Assembly: GCA_947646015.1 (NCBI GenBank)
Contig: CANSEY010000021.1
Span: 1 to 64,000, forward strand
Direction: 5' to 3'
From: an uncultured Bacteroides sp.
GTDB lineage: Bacteria > Bacteroidota > Bacteroidia > Bacteroidales > Bacteroidaceae
Length of the DNA: 64,000 nt
A model generated the notes under the pieces. It was not told the DNA's origin. It saw only the letters and a list, made by a program, of their open reading frames with translations, and made no database searches. Numbering within the stretch: the first letter of the stretch is position 1; each line of letters opens with the position of its first letter. A program made the translations under genes and the position numbers. This document shows, piece by piece, positions 45,958 through 55,884 of this stretch.

Positions 45958-46377
45958 ATGAGGATACAAATTATTAATGGTCCCAATATTAATCTTTTGG
46001 GCAAGCGTGAACCTTCTATATATGGAAGCGTTACATTTGAAGAGTATTTGGCTGAACTTCGTAAAAAATATCCCGATGTGGAACTGGGATATTTCCAGTC
46101 GAATGTTGAAGGGGAAATCATAGATATTATTCAGCAAACCGGATTCGATGTGGATGGGATCATATTGAACGCAGGAGCTTATACACACACTTCCATTGCT
46201 TTGCAGGACGCTATCCGCTCCGTAACCTCTCCTGTAATTGAAGTTCATATATCCAATGTTCATGCCCGTGAGCAGTTCCGCCATGTATCTATGATTGCTT
46301 GTGCTTGTAAAGGTGTTATTTGTGGATTTGGATTGAACTCATATCGTCTGGCACTCGAAGCTTTATTAGATAAATAG
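45958..46377 (+). CDS. aroQ: 3-dehydroquinate dehydratase, type II
   Basis: The 139-residue protein shows GPNINLLGKREPSIYG at the start with the catalytic Tyr of type II enzymes, NAGAYTHTSIALQDAI and EVHISNVHAREQFRH with the active-site His. It dehydrates 3-dehydroquinate to 3-dehydroshikimate in the shikimate pathway and forms dodecamers. Length is normal. It is followed by pyruvate kinase with a 27-base gap, so the two may share a transcript, joining aromatic synthesis and glycolysis genes. Confidence 0.96.
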   Translation: MRIQIINGPNINLLGKREPSIYGSVTFEEYLAELRKKYPDVELGYFQSNVEGEIIDIIQQTGFDVDGIILNAGAYTHTSIALQDAIRSVTSPVIEVHISNVHAREQFRHVSMIACACKGVICGFGLNSYRLALEALLDK

Positions 46378-46404
46378 GTATAAATATAAATAGGTAGATA
46401 GATT

Positions 46405-47862
46405 ATGTTGCTGAAACAGACTAAAATCGTAGCTTCCATCTCAGACAGACGTTGCGATGTAGATTTTATAAAAGAGTTGTTTGATGCAGGGATGAATGTG
46501 GTTCGTATGAACACAGCCCACGCCAGTCGTGAAGGTTTTGAGGCGTTGATTGCCAATGTGCGTGCCGTATCCAATCGCATTGCCATCCTTATGGATACCA
46601 AGGGACCGGAAGTGCGTACCACTGCCAATGCGGACCCCATACTTTATCAGATCGGTGAGAAAGTTAAAATCGTAGGAGATCCCGATCGTGAGACTACCCG
46701 TGAATGCATTGCCGTTTCATATCCGAATTTTGTGCATGACCTGAATGTAGGGGGGACTATTTTGATAGATGATGGTGACCTTGAATTGCGAGTTATTGAT
46801 AAAACAACCGAATACTTACTTTGTGAAGTCCAGAACGAGGCAACTTTGGGGAGCCGTAAGAGTGTAAACGTTCCGGGTGTTCGTATCAATCTCCCCTCTT
46901 TAACCGAGAAAGATCGTAATAACATCCTTTATGCCATAGAGAAAGATATCGATTTCATTGCTCATTCTTTTGTGCGTAACCGCCAGGATGTGCTTGATAT
47001 CCGTGGAATACTGGACGCTCACAATAGTGATATCCGCATTATTGCCAAGATCGAAAATCAGGAAGGTGTCGATAACATTGATGAGATCCTGGAAGTTGCC
47101 GATGGAGTAATGGTAGCTCGTGGTGACTTGGGTATTGAAGTACCGCAGGAACGTATTCCGGGAATTCAGCGTATGTTGATACGCAAATGTATCCTTGCCA
47201 AAAAACCGGTAATCGTGGCAACACAAATGTTGCATACGATGATTAATAATCCACGTCCGACTCGTGCGGAAGTAACCGATATTGCCAATGCAATCTATTA
47301 CCGTACAGACGCTTTGATGTTGAGTGGTGAGACTGCCTATGGCAAATATCCTGTAGAGGCCGTGAAAACGATGACTAAGATTGCTGCACAGGCTGAGAAG
47401 GACAAGTTGGAGGAGAATGACATTCGCATTCCTTTGGACGAAAACAGTAATGACGTCACAGCTTTCCTTGCTAAACAAGCTGTAAAAGCAACTACCAAGC
47501 TAAAGATACGTGCCATCATTACGGATAGCTATCAGGGGCGTACTGCACGCAATTTAGCAGCTTTCCGTGGTAAATATCCGGTACTTGCAATTTGTTATAA
47601 GGAGAAGACTATGCGTCACCTTGCACTTTCTTATGGTGTGGAAGCGATTTATATGCCTGAACTTGCCAACGGGCAGGAGTACTATTTTGCAGCTCTGCGC
47701 CGTTTGTTGAAAGAAGGACGTTTGCATCCAACTGATATGGTGGGTTATCTGAGTAGCGGTAAAGCCGGAACGCAGACTTCTTTCCTCGAAATCAATGTCG
47801 TGGAAGATGCTTTGAAGCATGCCGGTGATAGTGTGTTGCCTAATAGCAACCGTTATTTATAA
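46405..47862 (+). CDS. pyk: Pyruvate kinase
   Basis: The 485-residue protein has the family motifs MNTAHASREGFEAL, MDTKGPEVRT, IIAKIENQEGVDNIDEI, MVARGDLGIEVPQERIPGIQ and ATQMLHTMINNPRPTRAEV, with the catalytic Lys in the third. It converts phosphoenolpyruvate and ADP to pyruvate and ATP. The C-terminal allosteric domain (about 345-470) is present. The O-methyltransferase gene starts 8 bases after it. Confidence 0.97.
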   Translation: MLLKQTKIVASISDRRCDVDFIKELFDAGMNVVRMNTAHASREGFEALIANVRAVSNRIAILMDTKGPEVRTTANADPILYQIGEKVKIVGDPDRETTRECIAVSYPNFVHDLNVGGTILIDDGDLELRVIDKTTEYLLCEVQNEATLGSRKSVNVPGVRINLPSLTEKDRNNILYAIEKDIDFIAHSFVRNRQDVLDIRGILDAHNSDIRIIAKIENQEGVDNIDEILEVADGVMVARGDLGIEVPQERIPGIQRMLIRKCILAKKPVIVATQMLHTMINNPRPTRAEVTDIANAIYYRTDALMLSGETAYGKYPVEAVKTMTKIAAQAEKDKLEENDIRIPLDENSNDVTAFLAKQAVKATTKLKIRAIITDSYQGRTARNLAAFRGKYPVLAICYKEKTMRHLALSYGVEAIYMPELANGQEYYFAALRRLLKEGRLHPTDMVGYLSSGKAGTQTSFLEINVVEDALKHAGDSVLPNSNRYL

Positions 47863-47870
47863 GAGACGAG

Positions 47871-48509
47871 ATGAAAGAGACCGATCTTTTAGACGAATAT
47901 ATCTTGCAGCATATCGATGAGGAAGGTGAATACTTGAAATCTCTTTATCGGGATACGCATGTTAAACTCCTGCGTCCTCGTATGGCTTCAGGTCATCTGC
48001 AGGGACGTATGTTGAAGATGTTTGTTCGTATGATACGGCCTCGCCAAATATTGGAAATAGGGACTTATAGTGGCTATTCCGCTCTTTGTCTGGCCGAGGG
48101 GCTTGAGGAGGGCGGAATGCTTCACACATTCGAGATTAATGATGAACAAGAAGACTTTACCCGTCCCTGGCTCGAAAACTCAGCTTATGCTGATAAAATT
48201 AAATTTTATATTGGGGATGCTCTCCGGTTAATACCTGCATTGGGCATTACGTTTGATCTTGCTTTTGTGGATGGTGACAAACGTAAGTATATTGATTATT
48301 ATGAAATGACTCTTGCACATCTTTCTGTAGGAGGTTATATCATAGCTGATAACACTTTGTGGGATGGTCATGTGCTTGAAGAACCACATAGCAATGATCA
48401 CCAGACGATCGGAATCAAGGCTTTCAATGAGTTGGTGGCACATGATGAACGGGTAGAAAAAGTAATTCTGCCTTTACGTGACGGGTTGACTATAATTCGT
48501 AAAAAGTAG
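47871..48509 (+). CDS. SAM-dependent O-methyltransferase (class I, COMT-like)
   Basis: The 212-residue protein has the O-methyltransferase family 3 pattern: ILEIGTYSGYSALCLAEGL (SAM-binding motif I), FDLAFVDGDKRKYIDYYEM with the metal-binding Asp, and ADNTLWDGHVLE. Related proteins methylate catechols or other phenolics with a divalent metal. The natural substrate is not known. It follows pyk by 8 bases and is probably transcribed with it; a hairpin at 48608 may end the unit. Confidence 0.88.
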   Translation: MKETDLLDEYILQHIDEEGEYLKSLYRDTHVKLLRPRMASGHLQGRMLKMFVRMIRPRQILEIGTYSGYSALCLAEGLEEGGMLHTFEINDEQEDFTRPWLENSAYADKIKFYIGDALRLIPALGITFDLAFVDGDKRKYIDYYEMTLAHLSVGGYIIADNTLWDGHVLEEPHSNDHQTIGIKAFNELVAHDERVEKVILPLRDGLTIIRKK

Positions 48510-48607
48510 AATGATTTTTCGTTGTTTGGGCTGTGATAAGTGATTGTAATAGCTGGCTGTCCATCTTCTTGTATTCGTTGATAATTGCTTTAAATCTTTT
48601 CTGTAGA

Positions 48608-48640
48608 GTCGGTTTATTTCAGACCGACATTTTATTTCAA
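48608..48640 (+). terminator. Probable terminator of the aroQ-pyk-methyltransferase unit
   Basis: GTCGGT (48608-48613) pairs with ACCGAC (48623-48628), followed by ATTTTATTTC. The stem is short, so confidence is moderate. Confidence 0.45.
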
Positions 48641-48762
48641 AAGTGTATGTTTTCTTGTAACATCTGCTTATGTGCTTTCCGTGAAGATCGTTTTTTGAAT
48701 AATAATTCAATAATGAAAATTAAAAATAACATATTATTGGCCTATCAAACGATATATTTCTA

Positions 48763-48770
48763 TAACTTTG
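48763..48770 (+). promoter_or_regulatory. Putative -7 element of rbfA
   Basis: TAACTTTG matches TAnnTTTG, 59 bases before the rbfA start. A TTG at 48737 lies 23 bases upstream, slightly too far. Confidence 0.4.
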
Positions 48771-48829
48771 TGTTCTATTGTAACAAGTACTAATTGCTTG
48801 TTTGATAAAATAATTACGTAGACAAATTT

Positions 48830-49162
48830 ATGGAAACAACGAGACAAAACAAGATATCACGTCTGTTACAGAAAGAACTCAGTGAGATTTTCCTGTTGCA
48901 GACTAAAGCTATGCCCGGTGTACTGGTATCAGTAAGTGCTGTACGTATCAGTCCCGACATGAGTATAGCTCGTGTATATCTTAGTATCTTCCCTTCTGAA
49001 AAGAGTGAAGAAATGGTAAAGAATATCAATAATAATATGAAGTCCATTCGTTTCGAACTCGGTACTCGTGTTCGTCATCAGTTACGTATCATTCCTGAAT
49101 TGAAGTTTTTCGTGGATGATTCGTTGGACTACATTGAAAAGATAGATGCTTTGTTGAAGTGA
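48830..49162 (+). CDS. rbfA: 30S ribosome-binding factor A
   Basis: The 110-residue protein starts METTRQNKISRLLQKELSEI and continues with VSVSAVRISPDMSIARVYLS and RHQLRIIPELKFFVDDSLDY, the KH-type fold of RbfA. It binds the 16S rRNA 5' helix during late 30S maturation and cold adaptation. Its stop overlaps the GTG start of the LolC/E-type gene by 4 bases. Confidence 0.95.
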   Translation: METTRQNKISRLLQKELSEIFLLQTKAMPGVLVSVSAVRISPDMSIARVYLSIFPSEKSEEMVKNINNNMKSIRFELGTRVRHQLRIIPELKFFVDDSLDYIEKIDALLK

Positions 49163-50397
49163 ACCTCCCCTTCTACATAGCCCGGCGATATCTTTTCTCA
49201 AAGAAAAAGCACAATGCCATCAATATCATTTCTGCTATTTCTGTGTGTGGAGTGGCATTGGCTACGATGGCGATGGTGTGTACACTTTCCGTATTCAACG
49301 GTTTTCAGGATACAGTGGCCGATCTGTTTACTGTATTTGATCCGGAACTGAAAGTGACGATTGCCGAAGGGAAAGTTTTTGATGCACAGGCCCCTCGTAT
49401 TCAAGCTATCCGGCAGATGCCGGAAGTAGATGTGCTGACTGAAACACTTGAAGAGAATGCGATGGTACAATATAAGGACCGCCAGACGATGGCCGTCATA
49501 AAGGGAGTACAAAACAATTTTGAGCAGTTGACTGCGATAGATAGTATCCTTTATGGTGCAGGTGAGTTTTTGCTGAATGATTCTATTGTTGATTACGGGG
49601 TGATGGGAATAGAGCTTGTCTCTACATTGGGGACTGGAATCAGATTTGTTGATCCGTTGCAGATATATATTCCTAAAAGGAGCGGAAAGGTTAATATGGC
49701 GAATCCGGCAGCTTCCTTTAATATGGATTATTTGTATTCGCCCGGTGTTGTGTTTGTGGTCAATCAGCAGAAATATGACGGACAGTATATTCTTACTTCG
49801 TTGGATTTTGCCCGACGTTTGCTTGACTATACTACCGAAGTGTCTGCAATAGAACTAAAGTTAAAACCCGGCTCTGATCTTTCCTTCGTCAAAGCAAAGA
49901 TTAAGAAAGAACTGGGAGATGATTTTGTTATTCGTAACCGCTACGAACAACAGGAAGATGTATTTCGTATCATGGAGATAGAGAAACTGGTTTCATATTT
50001 GTTTCTCACTTTTATCTTAGTGATTGCCTGTTTTAATGTGATAGGTTCGTTGTCGATGCTTATTCTGGATAAAAAGGAAGATGTGGATACGCTTCGCAAG
50101 CTTGGAGCTAATGATCGGTTGGTTTCGCGTATTTTCCTTTTTGAAGGATGTATGATTTCCTTTTATGGAGCCATAATCGGAATTGTACTCGGATTGCTGT
50201 TGTGCTGGGTTCAGATGACGTACGGGATTATTTCATTGGGTGGAGGTAGTGCTGCAGGAAATTTTGTAGTTGATGCTTATCCGGTCAGTGTACATTTGTG
50301 GGATGTCATCGTGATATTTATTACCGTTTTTGCTGTCGGATTCTTGTCCGTCTGGTATCCGGTAAGGTATCTAAGTAAACGTTTACTAAAAATGTAG
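49159..50397 (+). CDS. ABC-type lipoprotein/macrolide-exporter-like permease (LolC/LolE family)
   Basis: The 412-residue protein starts from GTG, overlapping the rbfA stop (GTGA). A first transmembrane helix (about 20-45) leads to a large periplasmic MacB_PCD domain (about 50-240) and three further helices (about 270-400) of the FtsX type with ACFNVIGSLSMLILDKKEDV. This is the LolC/LolE permease architecture that moves lipoproteins from the inner membrane to LolA. The cognate LolD ATPase gene is not in the window. Confidence 0.9.
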   Translation: MNLPFYIARRYLFSKKKHNAINIISAISVCGVALATMAMVCTLSVFNGFQDTVADLFTVFDPELKVTIAEGKVFDAQAPRIQAIRQMPEVDVLTETLEENAMVQYKDRQTMAVIKGVQNNFEQLTAIDSILYGAGEFLLNDSIVDYGVMGIELVSTLGTGIRFVDPLQIYIPKRSGKVNMANPAASFNMDYLYSPGVVFVVNQQKYDGQYILTSLDFARRLLDYTTEVSAIELKLKPGSDLSFVKAKIKKELGDDFVIRNRYEQQEDVFRIMEIEKLVSYLFLTFILVIACFNVIGSLSMLILDKKEDVDTLRKLGANDRLVSRIFLFEGCMISFYGAIIGIVLGLLLCWVQMTYGIISLGGGSAAGNFVVDAYPVSVHLWDVIVIFITVFAVGFLSVWYPVRYLSKRLLKM

Positions 50398-50599
50398 AGA
50401 ACATTTTTATCGGCATAATTGTTCTATTAGTCGATTTCCATTTCTTATTTTTATAGAAATGTTTATTTTTGATTTATTAATGAAAATCATCATGTTTATA
50501 TATAGTGTTAATAGTATCTCTGTGAAGAGAGAATTGTTATGTAAGTGTAATACCTCTCTATGAAAGAAAGTTTCGTTTTTCATAAAAAACTGATGATCG

Positions 50600-50632
50600 G
50601 CGCTGTTCTGTCCCAACGGGGAAGAGCAGCGC
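50600..50632 (-). terminator. Terminator-like hairpin after the ECF sigma gene
   Basis: A stem of about 10 bp (50600-50609 with 50623-50632) is extended inward by CCC/GGG across a 3-base loop. A T-run lies nine bases further on the minus strand. It stands 8 bases after the stop of the sigma factor gene. Confidence 0.6.
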
Positions 50633-50640
50633 TACTTCAT

Positions 50641-51192
50641 TTATAATGAAAGGAACAGTAAATAGAGTTTGATGTTTTTTCGTAGAAACTTTAGGGCATC
50701 GGAGATGTGGTGTTCCACTGTTCTTTCTGATATTTGTAGTCTTTCTGCAATTTCGCGATAAGAAAGTTCCTCATCCCTGCTTAAACGAAACACTTCCTGC
50801 TGCCGGGGAGGCAGCATTGAGATCAGTGCTGAGATATGTGTGCGCAGATTGGCTGCGTCCAATTCTTCTTCTATATCGTATGATTCTTCGACAGCTTCTA
50901 TCACTGATAGTTGGTAGAAGGGTTCATTCAGATTCTTACGGGAACGGTTGAAAACAAGGTTGCGCATCGTGATAAATAAGTATCCGGCAAAATTTTGTTC
51001 TTCATCCAAAGCTTCCCGATTCTCCCAAATTTTAATAAAAACTTCTTGAACGATTTCTTCCACATCGACCGCAGAGGTGATGTAAAGTCGCGTAAAATTG
51101 TAAACCTTAGCCCAATAAGAGCGATAGAGGAATGCAAAGGCGGCTTTATCATTGCAGGTCTTTAGTTTAATAATTGCTTCTTTTTCGTTCAT
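50641..51192 (-). CDS. ECF-type RNA polymerase sigma factor (Bacteroidetes family 1)
   Basis: The 183-residue protein has sigma-70 region 2 (KAAFAFLYRSYWAKVYNFTR, with VDVEEIVQEVFIKIWE) and region 4 (LPPRQQEVFRLSRDEELSYR with ERLQISERTVEHHIS). This matches the sigma-70 ECF family found next to FecR genes in Bacteroides. It probably directs transcription of the SusC/SusD-sulfatase locus when released by the divergent FecR-like anti-sigma factor. Confidence 0.94.
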   Translation of the reverse strand: MNEKEAIIKLKTCNDKAAFAFLYRSYWAKVYNFTRLYITSAVDVEEIVQEVFIKIWENREALDEEQNFAGYLFITMRNLVFNRSRKNLNEPFYQLSVIEAVEESYDIEEELDAANLRTHISALISMLPPRQQEVFRLSRDEELSYREIAERLQISERTVEHHISDALKFLRKNIKLYLLFLSL

Positions 51193-51212
51193 TAAGCGTT
51201 ACGTTTGAATTA

Positions 51213-51220
51213 CAAATATA
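51213..51220 (-). promoter_or_regulatory. Putative -7 element of the ECF sigma gene
   Basis: TATATTTG on the minus strand, 20 bases before the sigma start at 51192. No clear -33 element. Confidence 0.45.
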
Positions 51221-51342
51221 GCATACTCAATTTATAAAACAGAAAAAAAGCCGAAAACATATAGGGGGGAATTTTATAAATAGTGTATTTATGGATAGAT
51301 TTATAAATATAGCTTGGATTTTTGGAAAGAAATATAAAGAAT

Positions 51343-52302
51343 ATGAAGATTTCTAATAAATATGATAGGCTTGTCCGCAAATTGATTGCAGGTGAGTCTT
51401 CTTCGGAAGAAATGGAAGAGCTGGCACATTGGAATGTTGTGGAGACGAAAATGAAAAAACAATTCGATGCGGCAAAAAATATAGTGGAAAATGGTGCTAT
51501 TGAAAGAAGGATCTGGGATAAGATTGACTCCAGATGCCAGGCTCCTGTTGAGCGTAGTCAGAAACTTCAACTCAGATATTGGAGGGTTGCACTAGCTGCA
51601 TGTATTACGGCTTTATTGATTATCGGAGGTGGTATTTTCTTTTTTGATAAAGGGCATACAGCTTCACAGCGTATAATTGAGTATACTGAAGTTGTTTCTT
51701 CAAATAGCCGGTTGTATATACTTCCCGACAGTTCAAAAGTCTGGATGCAGGCTGGGAGCCGTCTTCGTTTTTCACAAGATTTTATGAGTAACCGGGAAGT
51801 ATGGCTGGAGGGAGTGTCTACTTTTGAAGTAACTAAGCGTAAAGGCCATAATTTTAAAGTATATATCGATCAGGCATTTGTCGAAGTCAAAGGAACGGTC
51901 TTTCGTGTGCAGTCTACCTGTCAGGATGGTGCGGAGGTGACTCTTTTTAGTGGAAAGGTTGACTTCAATGTGAAGGCTTCACAGAGAAAAGTTGAAATGA
52001 AACCTTTGCAGCAGATTGTTTTTCATCCCGAGAAAGATGAAGTGATATTAAAGAACATAGGTAATATCAGTTGGGATGAAGGGCGTTATAAGTTTGTCGA
52101 CATGCGCATGGATGATTTAATAGAAGCTATTCATGATATTTACCACATTCCGGTAGAACTCGATAGGAAAGTAGCTCGCAATGACTTGTTCACGGGTTAT
52201 ATGCGCTATGATGACCCTGCCTCTAAAGTCATCGAAAAGATTTGTATTAATATGAATTTGAAATTTAAAAAAGAAACACAGAAAATCATTATTTATAAAT
52301 AA
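51343..52302 (+). CDS. FecR-family anti-sigma factor
   Basis: The 319-residue protein has a cytoplasmic N-terminal domain of about 85 residues, a transmembrane helix (VALAACITALLIIGGGIFFF), a periplasmic FecR domain with YILPDSSKVWMQAGSRL and DFMSNREVWLEGVSTFEV, and a C-terminal DUF4974 part with VARNDLFTGYMRYDDPASKV. I chose the ATG at 51343; an upstream in-frame TTG would only add a few residues. It holds the ECF sigma factor at the inner face until the SusC-like receptor signals. The SusC gene follows 39 bases downstream. Confidence 0.93.
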   Translation: MKISNKYDRLVRKLIAGESSSEEMEELAHWNVVETKMKKQFDAAKNIVENGAIERRIWDKIDSRCQAPVERSQKLQLRYWRVALAACITALLIIGGGIFFFDKGHTASQRIIEYTEVVSSNSRLYILPDSSKVWMQAGSRLRFSQDFMSNREVWLEGVSTFEVTKRKGHNFKVYIDQAFVEVKGTVFRVQSTCQDGAEVTLFSGKVDFNVKASQRKVEMKPLQQIVFHPEKDEVILKNIGNISWDEGRYKFVDMRMDDLIEAIHDIYHIPVELDRKVARNDLFTGYMRYDDPASKVIEKICINMNLKFKKETQKIIIYK

Positions 52303-52341
52303 TCGCTTTTATCAATCACTAATTAATCGTATAATCAAAAA

Positions 52342-55300
52342 ATGAAAGACATGAGACTATGTTTTAGCGTCTGTAACAGGCGTTTTCTGACAGGAGTAAT
52401 TATGTTTATGCTCCTGTATCCTATGTCCGTTTTTGCCGTGCAAGGACAGATAGCCGTGCAAGGAAAAGCAATGAGCATTAAACAGGCTATTCAAGTTATT
52501 GAGAAGAACAGTAAATATACGTTCTTCTACAAGGCGGCCGATTTGAGCAATGCAAAGATCCGTGACATCCATTGTGAAGGTTCCATAGAGGAAGTGCTGA
52601 ATGTTTTGTTTAAAGATAGCGGTATCAGCTATGTTATCAAAGACAATGAGGTTATTCTGAAGAGTAGCCCGGTAGTGGTTGCAACGCCACAACAGAGTAA
52701 TAAGATCGTTGTGAAAGGCAATATCAGGGATACTTTGGGTGAATCGGTCATTGGAGCTACCATTATGGAGAAAAATAATGCTCAAAATGGTTCTATCAGT
52801 GATATAAATGGAGATTTCTCCTTGTCGGTAAGTCCGGGCGCTGTTATTGTTATCTCTTACATTGGTTATGTAACGCAAGAATTGAAAGCCATAGCGGGGG
52901 CCCCTCTGAAAGTAGTACTGAAGGATGATTCCCGTACTTTGGATGAAGTGGTGGTAGTTGGTTTCGGTTCACAAAAGAAAGCGAACCTGACGGGGGCCGT
53001 TTCATCTATTAAAATGGACGAAATTATTGGCGATCGTCCCATAATGACGGCTTCTGATGCATTGCAAGGTACAGTTCCGGGACTGCTGGTTTCTAATAGT
53101 GGAAATGCTCCGGGTAGCGGAAAGTCATTCCAGTTGCGTGGTGCCTATTCGGTGGGTATCAAGAATAGCGACGGATCTTATGGTGCCAATGTCGCTCCCC
53201 TTATCTTGATTGATAACGTAGAGGGGAGTCTCGATATGTTGAATCCGGAAGATATTGAGACCGTAACTGTATTGAAAGATGCCGCTTCGGCAGCTATTTA
53301 TGGTGCACGTGCAGCCGGCGGTGTTGTCTTAGTGACTACCAAGCGTCCGAAAGAAGCTACGGCCTTTCGTCTGAATTATAACAATAATTTTGGTTTTGCT
53401 ACTGCAACCAATCTGCCTAAACAGGCATCTTTGATGGATTATCTGCAGGCTTATCAGGACGGGGGATATTCTGATGCTTATTGGTCGTATGGTTCACCCA
53501 GCGTTTCAAAGTGGAAAGAATACCTCACACAATATAGGCAGGATCCTTCATCTATCAAAACTGTAGGTGACGGTATTTTCGCAGATACGGATGGAGCTTT
53601 GTATTATTTGAATGAGCATGACCCCTATAAGAATTTTATGGAGACCAGCTTCCAGATGAACCACAATCTTTCTGTATCCGGTGGTACGGATAAATTGCGT
53701 TATCGTATGTCGGCGGGATATGTATCGACGGACGGTGTGCTGATCACCGATAAAGACACCTATGAGCGCTTGAACATCAATTCCTATATTTCTGCTGATA
53801 TAACCAAATGGTTTACCCAGGAGTTGACTATGAGTTATGCACGTACCAATCAGTCGCAGCCTAATTCCGGTTTGGGAAGTATGTTTGGCAGTAATCAGGT
53901 TTCTTATCAGCCGGAAGGTAATATGCCTTCGGATGTTTGTTCTACAATTTCTCAGGATTTGCCTTTCAACACACCGCGCAACCAGGTATTGTTAGCAAAT
54001 AAATGGAAAAAGTCGTATGATAATCCGCGTGTTTTCGTGAAATCTATTCTGAAACCGTTCAAAGGTTTTGAGGCAGTATTCGAGTATACATTTGACAAGA
54101 ACATGTATGATTATAATTTCTATACCGGAAAAACTCAGTATACAGATATTCAGGGAGGTAATAACATCTGGAATGCAGCAAAAGATTATTTGCAGAAAGA
54201 GAAGCAATTTACCGACTACAATGCTTTCAATATTTACGGAACATACAAATTCGATCTCAACAAAGATCATCATTTCAGTGTAATGGCCGGTTTCAACCAG
54301 GAGTCCAAGTATACAGAAGGTGTAAATGTATTGTCTTATAATCAGGCTGTTGTTGAAGTACCGGCATTGGGTTCGGGTACAGGTGACCTGAAAGCGACAG
54401 ACAGTTATAATGAATACTCTGTTCGAGGAGGATTTTTCCGGGTCAATTACAACTATATGGATAAGTATTTGCTGGAAGTGAACGGTCGTTACGATGGTTC
54501 ATCCAAGTTCCCGAAAGATTCCCGTTTTGGTTTCTTCCCATCTGTATCTTTGGGTTGGAACGTAGCTCAGGAAAAGTTTATGGAAGTTACGCGCAATTAT
54601 ATTGACGGTCTGAAGATTCGGGCATCTTACGGTGTGATCGGTAACCAGAATGTAGTGAACTATGCATACTTCCCAACTATGAGCGTTAGCAATAAATACA
54701 ACGGTTGGCTGTCTGGAGGTGATTATGTAACTGCTATCAACTCTTTACCGAATCTGGTAAGTACAAGCTTTACTTGGGAAAAAGTGGCCACTACGGATAT
54801 CGGACTCGACTTGAATATGTTCGGTAATCGCATGAATGTTGTGTTCGACTGGTATCAGCGTGATACAAAAGGAATGTTGGCTCCGGGTATGCAGCTTCCT
54901 GCTGTGGTAGGTGCAAGTTCTCCTTTCCAGAATACAGCCGATATGCGTACTCGTGGTTGGGAACTGGCAGTGAACTGGAGAGACCGTATCGGTAAGTTCA
55001 ACTATCGTGTCGGATTCAATCTTTCTGATAGCTATTCTGAAATTACTAAGTACGACGACAATGCTGCTTCTAAGCTGCTGAGTAATTTTTATCCGGGACA
55101 GAGACTGGGAGAAATCTGGGGATATGAAGTGGACGGATTCTATACGGTAGATGATTTTGTAGATACTAATAGTTGGAAACTTAAAGATGGAGTGGCCTCT
55201 ATTAAAGGTGTCAGTCCACGTCCTGGTGACTTGAAGTTCAAAAATCTCCGTGATGATGACAAAAGTACAAATCAGATTGATAGCGGAGACGGTACATTAG

Positions 55301-55863
55301 ATAATCCCGGCGACCAGAAAGTAATAGGCAATAGCTTGCCTAAATATCTGTATGGTATTACTCTCGGTGCTAATTATAAGGGTTTCGACTTGAATATTAT
55401 GATGCAGGGAACCGGCCAGCGTGATGCATGGATTGCCAATAACCTGGTATTCCCGATGTATATTTATTCAGTAAACGATATCAAATACCAACCGCTGTTT
55501 GATGGTTTGACTGACTATTGGAGGCCGGTAGATGCAGCCAATGGAGATTACACTGCCGTAAATCCGAATGCCAAATATCCGCGTATGTATGGACAAAATC
55601 CTACAGTCGGCTCCAATTACGGACGTAAGACAGATAAATATTTATCTAATGCCGCTTACTTCCGCATCAAGAACGTTACTTTGTCGTATACCGTTCCTAA
55701 AACATGGATATCCCGAATCGGCTTAAATCAGTTAAAGGGTTTTGTCAGTGTAGAAAATCTGGCAACTTTCTCTTCATTACCTTCAGGTATCGATCCCGAA
55801 ACTCTGAGCTGGAACTATCCGGCATTCCGTACCGTTTCGTTTGGTATCAACTTTACATTATAA
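52342..55863 (+). CDS. SusC-type TonB-dependent transporter with an STN signalling domain
   Basis: The 1173-residue protein begins with a signal sequence, then an STN domain (about 35-110) with MSIKQAIQVIEKNSKYTFFY. A carboxypeptidase-type beta module follows (about 125-195, GNIRDTLGESVIGATIMEKN), then the TonB-box-like DEVVVVGFGSQKK, a plug domain and a large beta-barrel ending in an aromatic/aliphatic strand. The STN domain is the mark of transporters that signal to a FecR/ECF sigma pair, which are present upstream. It should import glycan fragments with the SusD protein. Confidence 0.95.
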   Translation: MKDMRLCFSVCNRRFLTGVIMFMLLYPMSVFAVQGQIAVQGKAMSIKQAIQVIEKNSKYTFFYKAADLSNAKIRDIHCEGSIEEVLNVLFKDSGISYVIKDNEVILKSSPVVVATPQQSNKIVVKGNIRDTLGESVIGATIMEKNNAQNGSISDINGDFSLSVSPGAVIVISYIGYVTQELKAIAGAPLKVVLKDDSRTLDEVVVVGFGSQKKANLTGAVSSIKMDEIIGDRPIMTASDALQGTVPGLLVSNSGNAPGSGKSFQLRGAYSVGIKNSDGSYGANVAPLILIDNVEGSLDMLNPEDIETVTVLKDAASAAIYGARAAGGVVLVTTKRPKEATAFRLNYNNNFGFATATNLPKQASLMDYLQAYQDGGYSDAYWSYGSPSVSKWKEYLTQYRQDPSSIKTVGDGIFADTDGALYYLNEHDPYKNFMETSFQMNHNLSVSGGTDKLRYRMSAGYVSTDGVLITDKDTYERLNINSYISADITKWFTQELTMSYARTNQSQPNSGLGSMFGSNQVSYQPEGNMPSDVCSTISQDLPFNTPRNQVLLANKWKKSYDNPRVFVKSILKPFKGFEAVFEYTFDKNMYDYNFYTGKTQYTDIQGGNNIWNAAKDYLQKEKQFTDYNAFNIYGTYKFDLNKDHHFSVMAGFNQESKYTEGVNVLSYNQAVVEVPALGSGTGDLKATDSYNEYSVRGGFFRVNYNYMDKYLLEVNGRYDGSSKFPKDSRFGFFPSVSLGWNVAQEKFMEVTRNYIDGLKIRASYGVIGNQNVVNYAYFPTMSVSNKYNGWLSGGDYVTAINSLPNLVSTSFTWEKVATTDIGLDLNMFGNRMNVVFDWYQRDTKGMLAPGMQLPAVVGASSPFQNTADMRTRGWELAVNWRDRIGKFNYRVGFNLSDSYSEITKYDDNAASKLLSNFYPGQRLGEIWGYEVDGFYTVDDFVDTNSWKLKDGVASIKGVSPRPGDLKFKNLRDDDKSTNQIDSGDGTLDNPGDQKVIGNSLPKYLYGITLGANYKGFDLNIMMQGTGQRDAWIANNLVFPMYIYSVNDIKYQPLFDGLTDYWRPVDAANGDYTAVNPNAKYPRMYGQNPTVGSNYGRKTDKYLSNAAYFRIKNVTLSYTVPKTWISRIGLNQLKGFVSVENLATFSSLPSGIDPETLSWNYPAFRTVSFGINFTL

Positions 55864-55884
55864 ACGCATAATCAAGAATTAAAA

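Larger units (their letters stand above)
48510..48829 (+). other. Intergenic region between the pyk operon and rbfA
   Basis: These 320 bases hold a probable terminator at the left and the rbfA promoter at the right. In between the DNA is AT-rich, and no gene or further structure was recognised. Confidence 0.5.

Noticed and set aside
46900..47478. 192-codon frame antisense to pyk
   Set aside because: Pyruvate kinase motifs on the plus strand cover the same bases; the antisense frame is a shadow.
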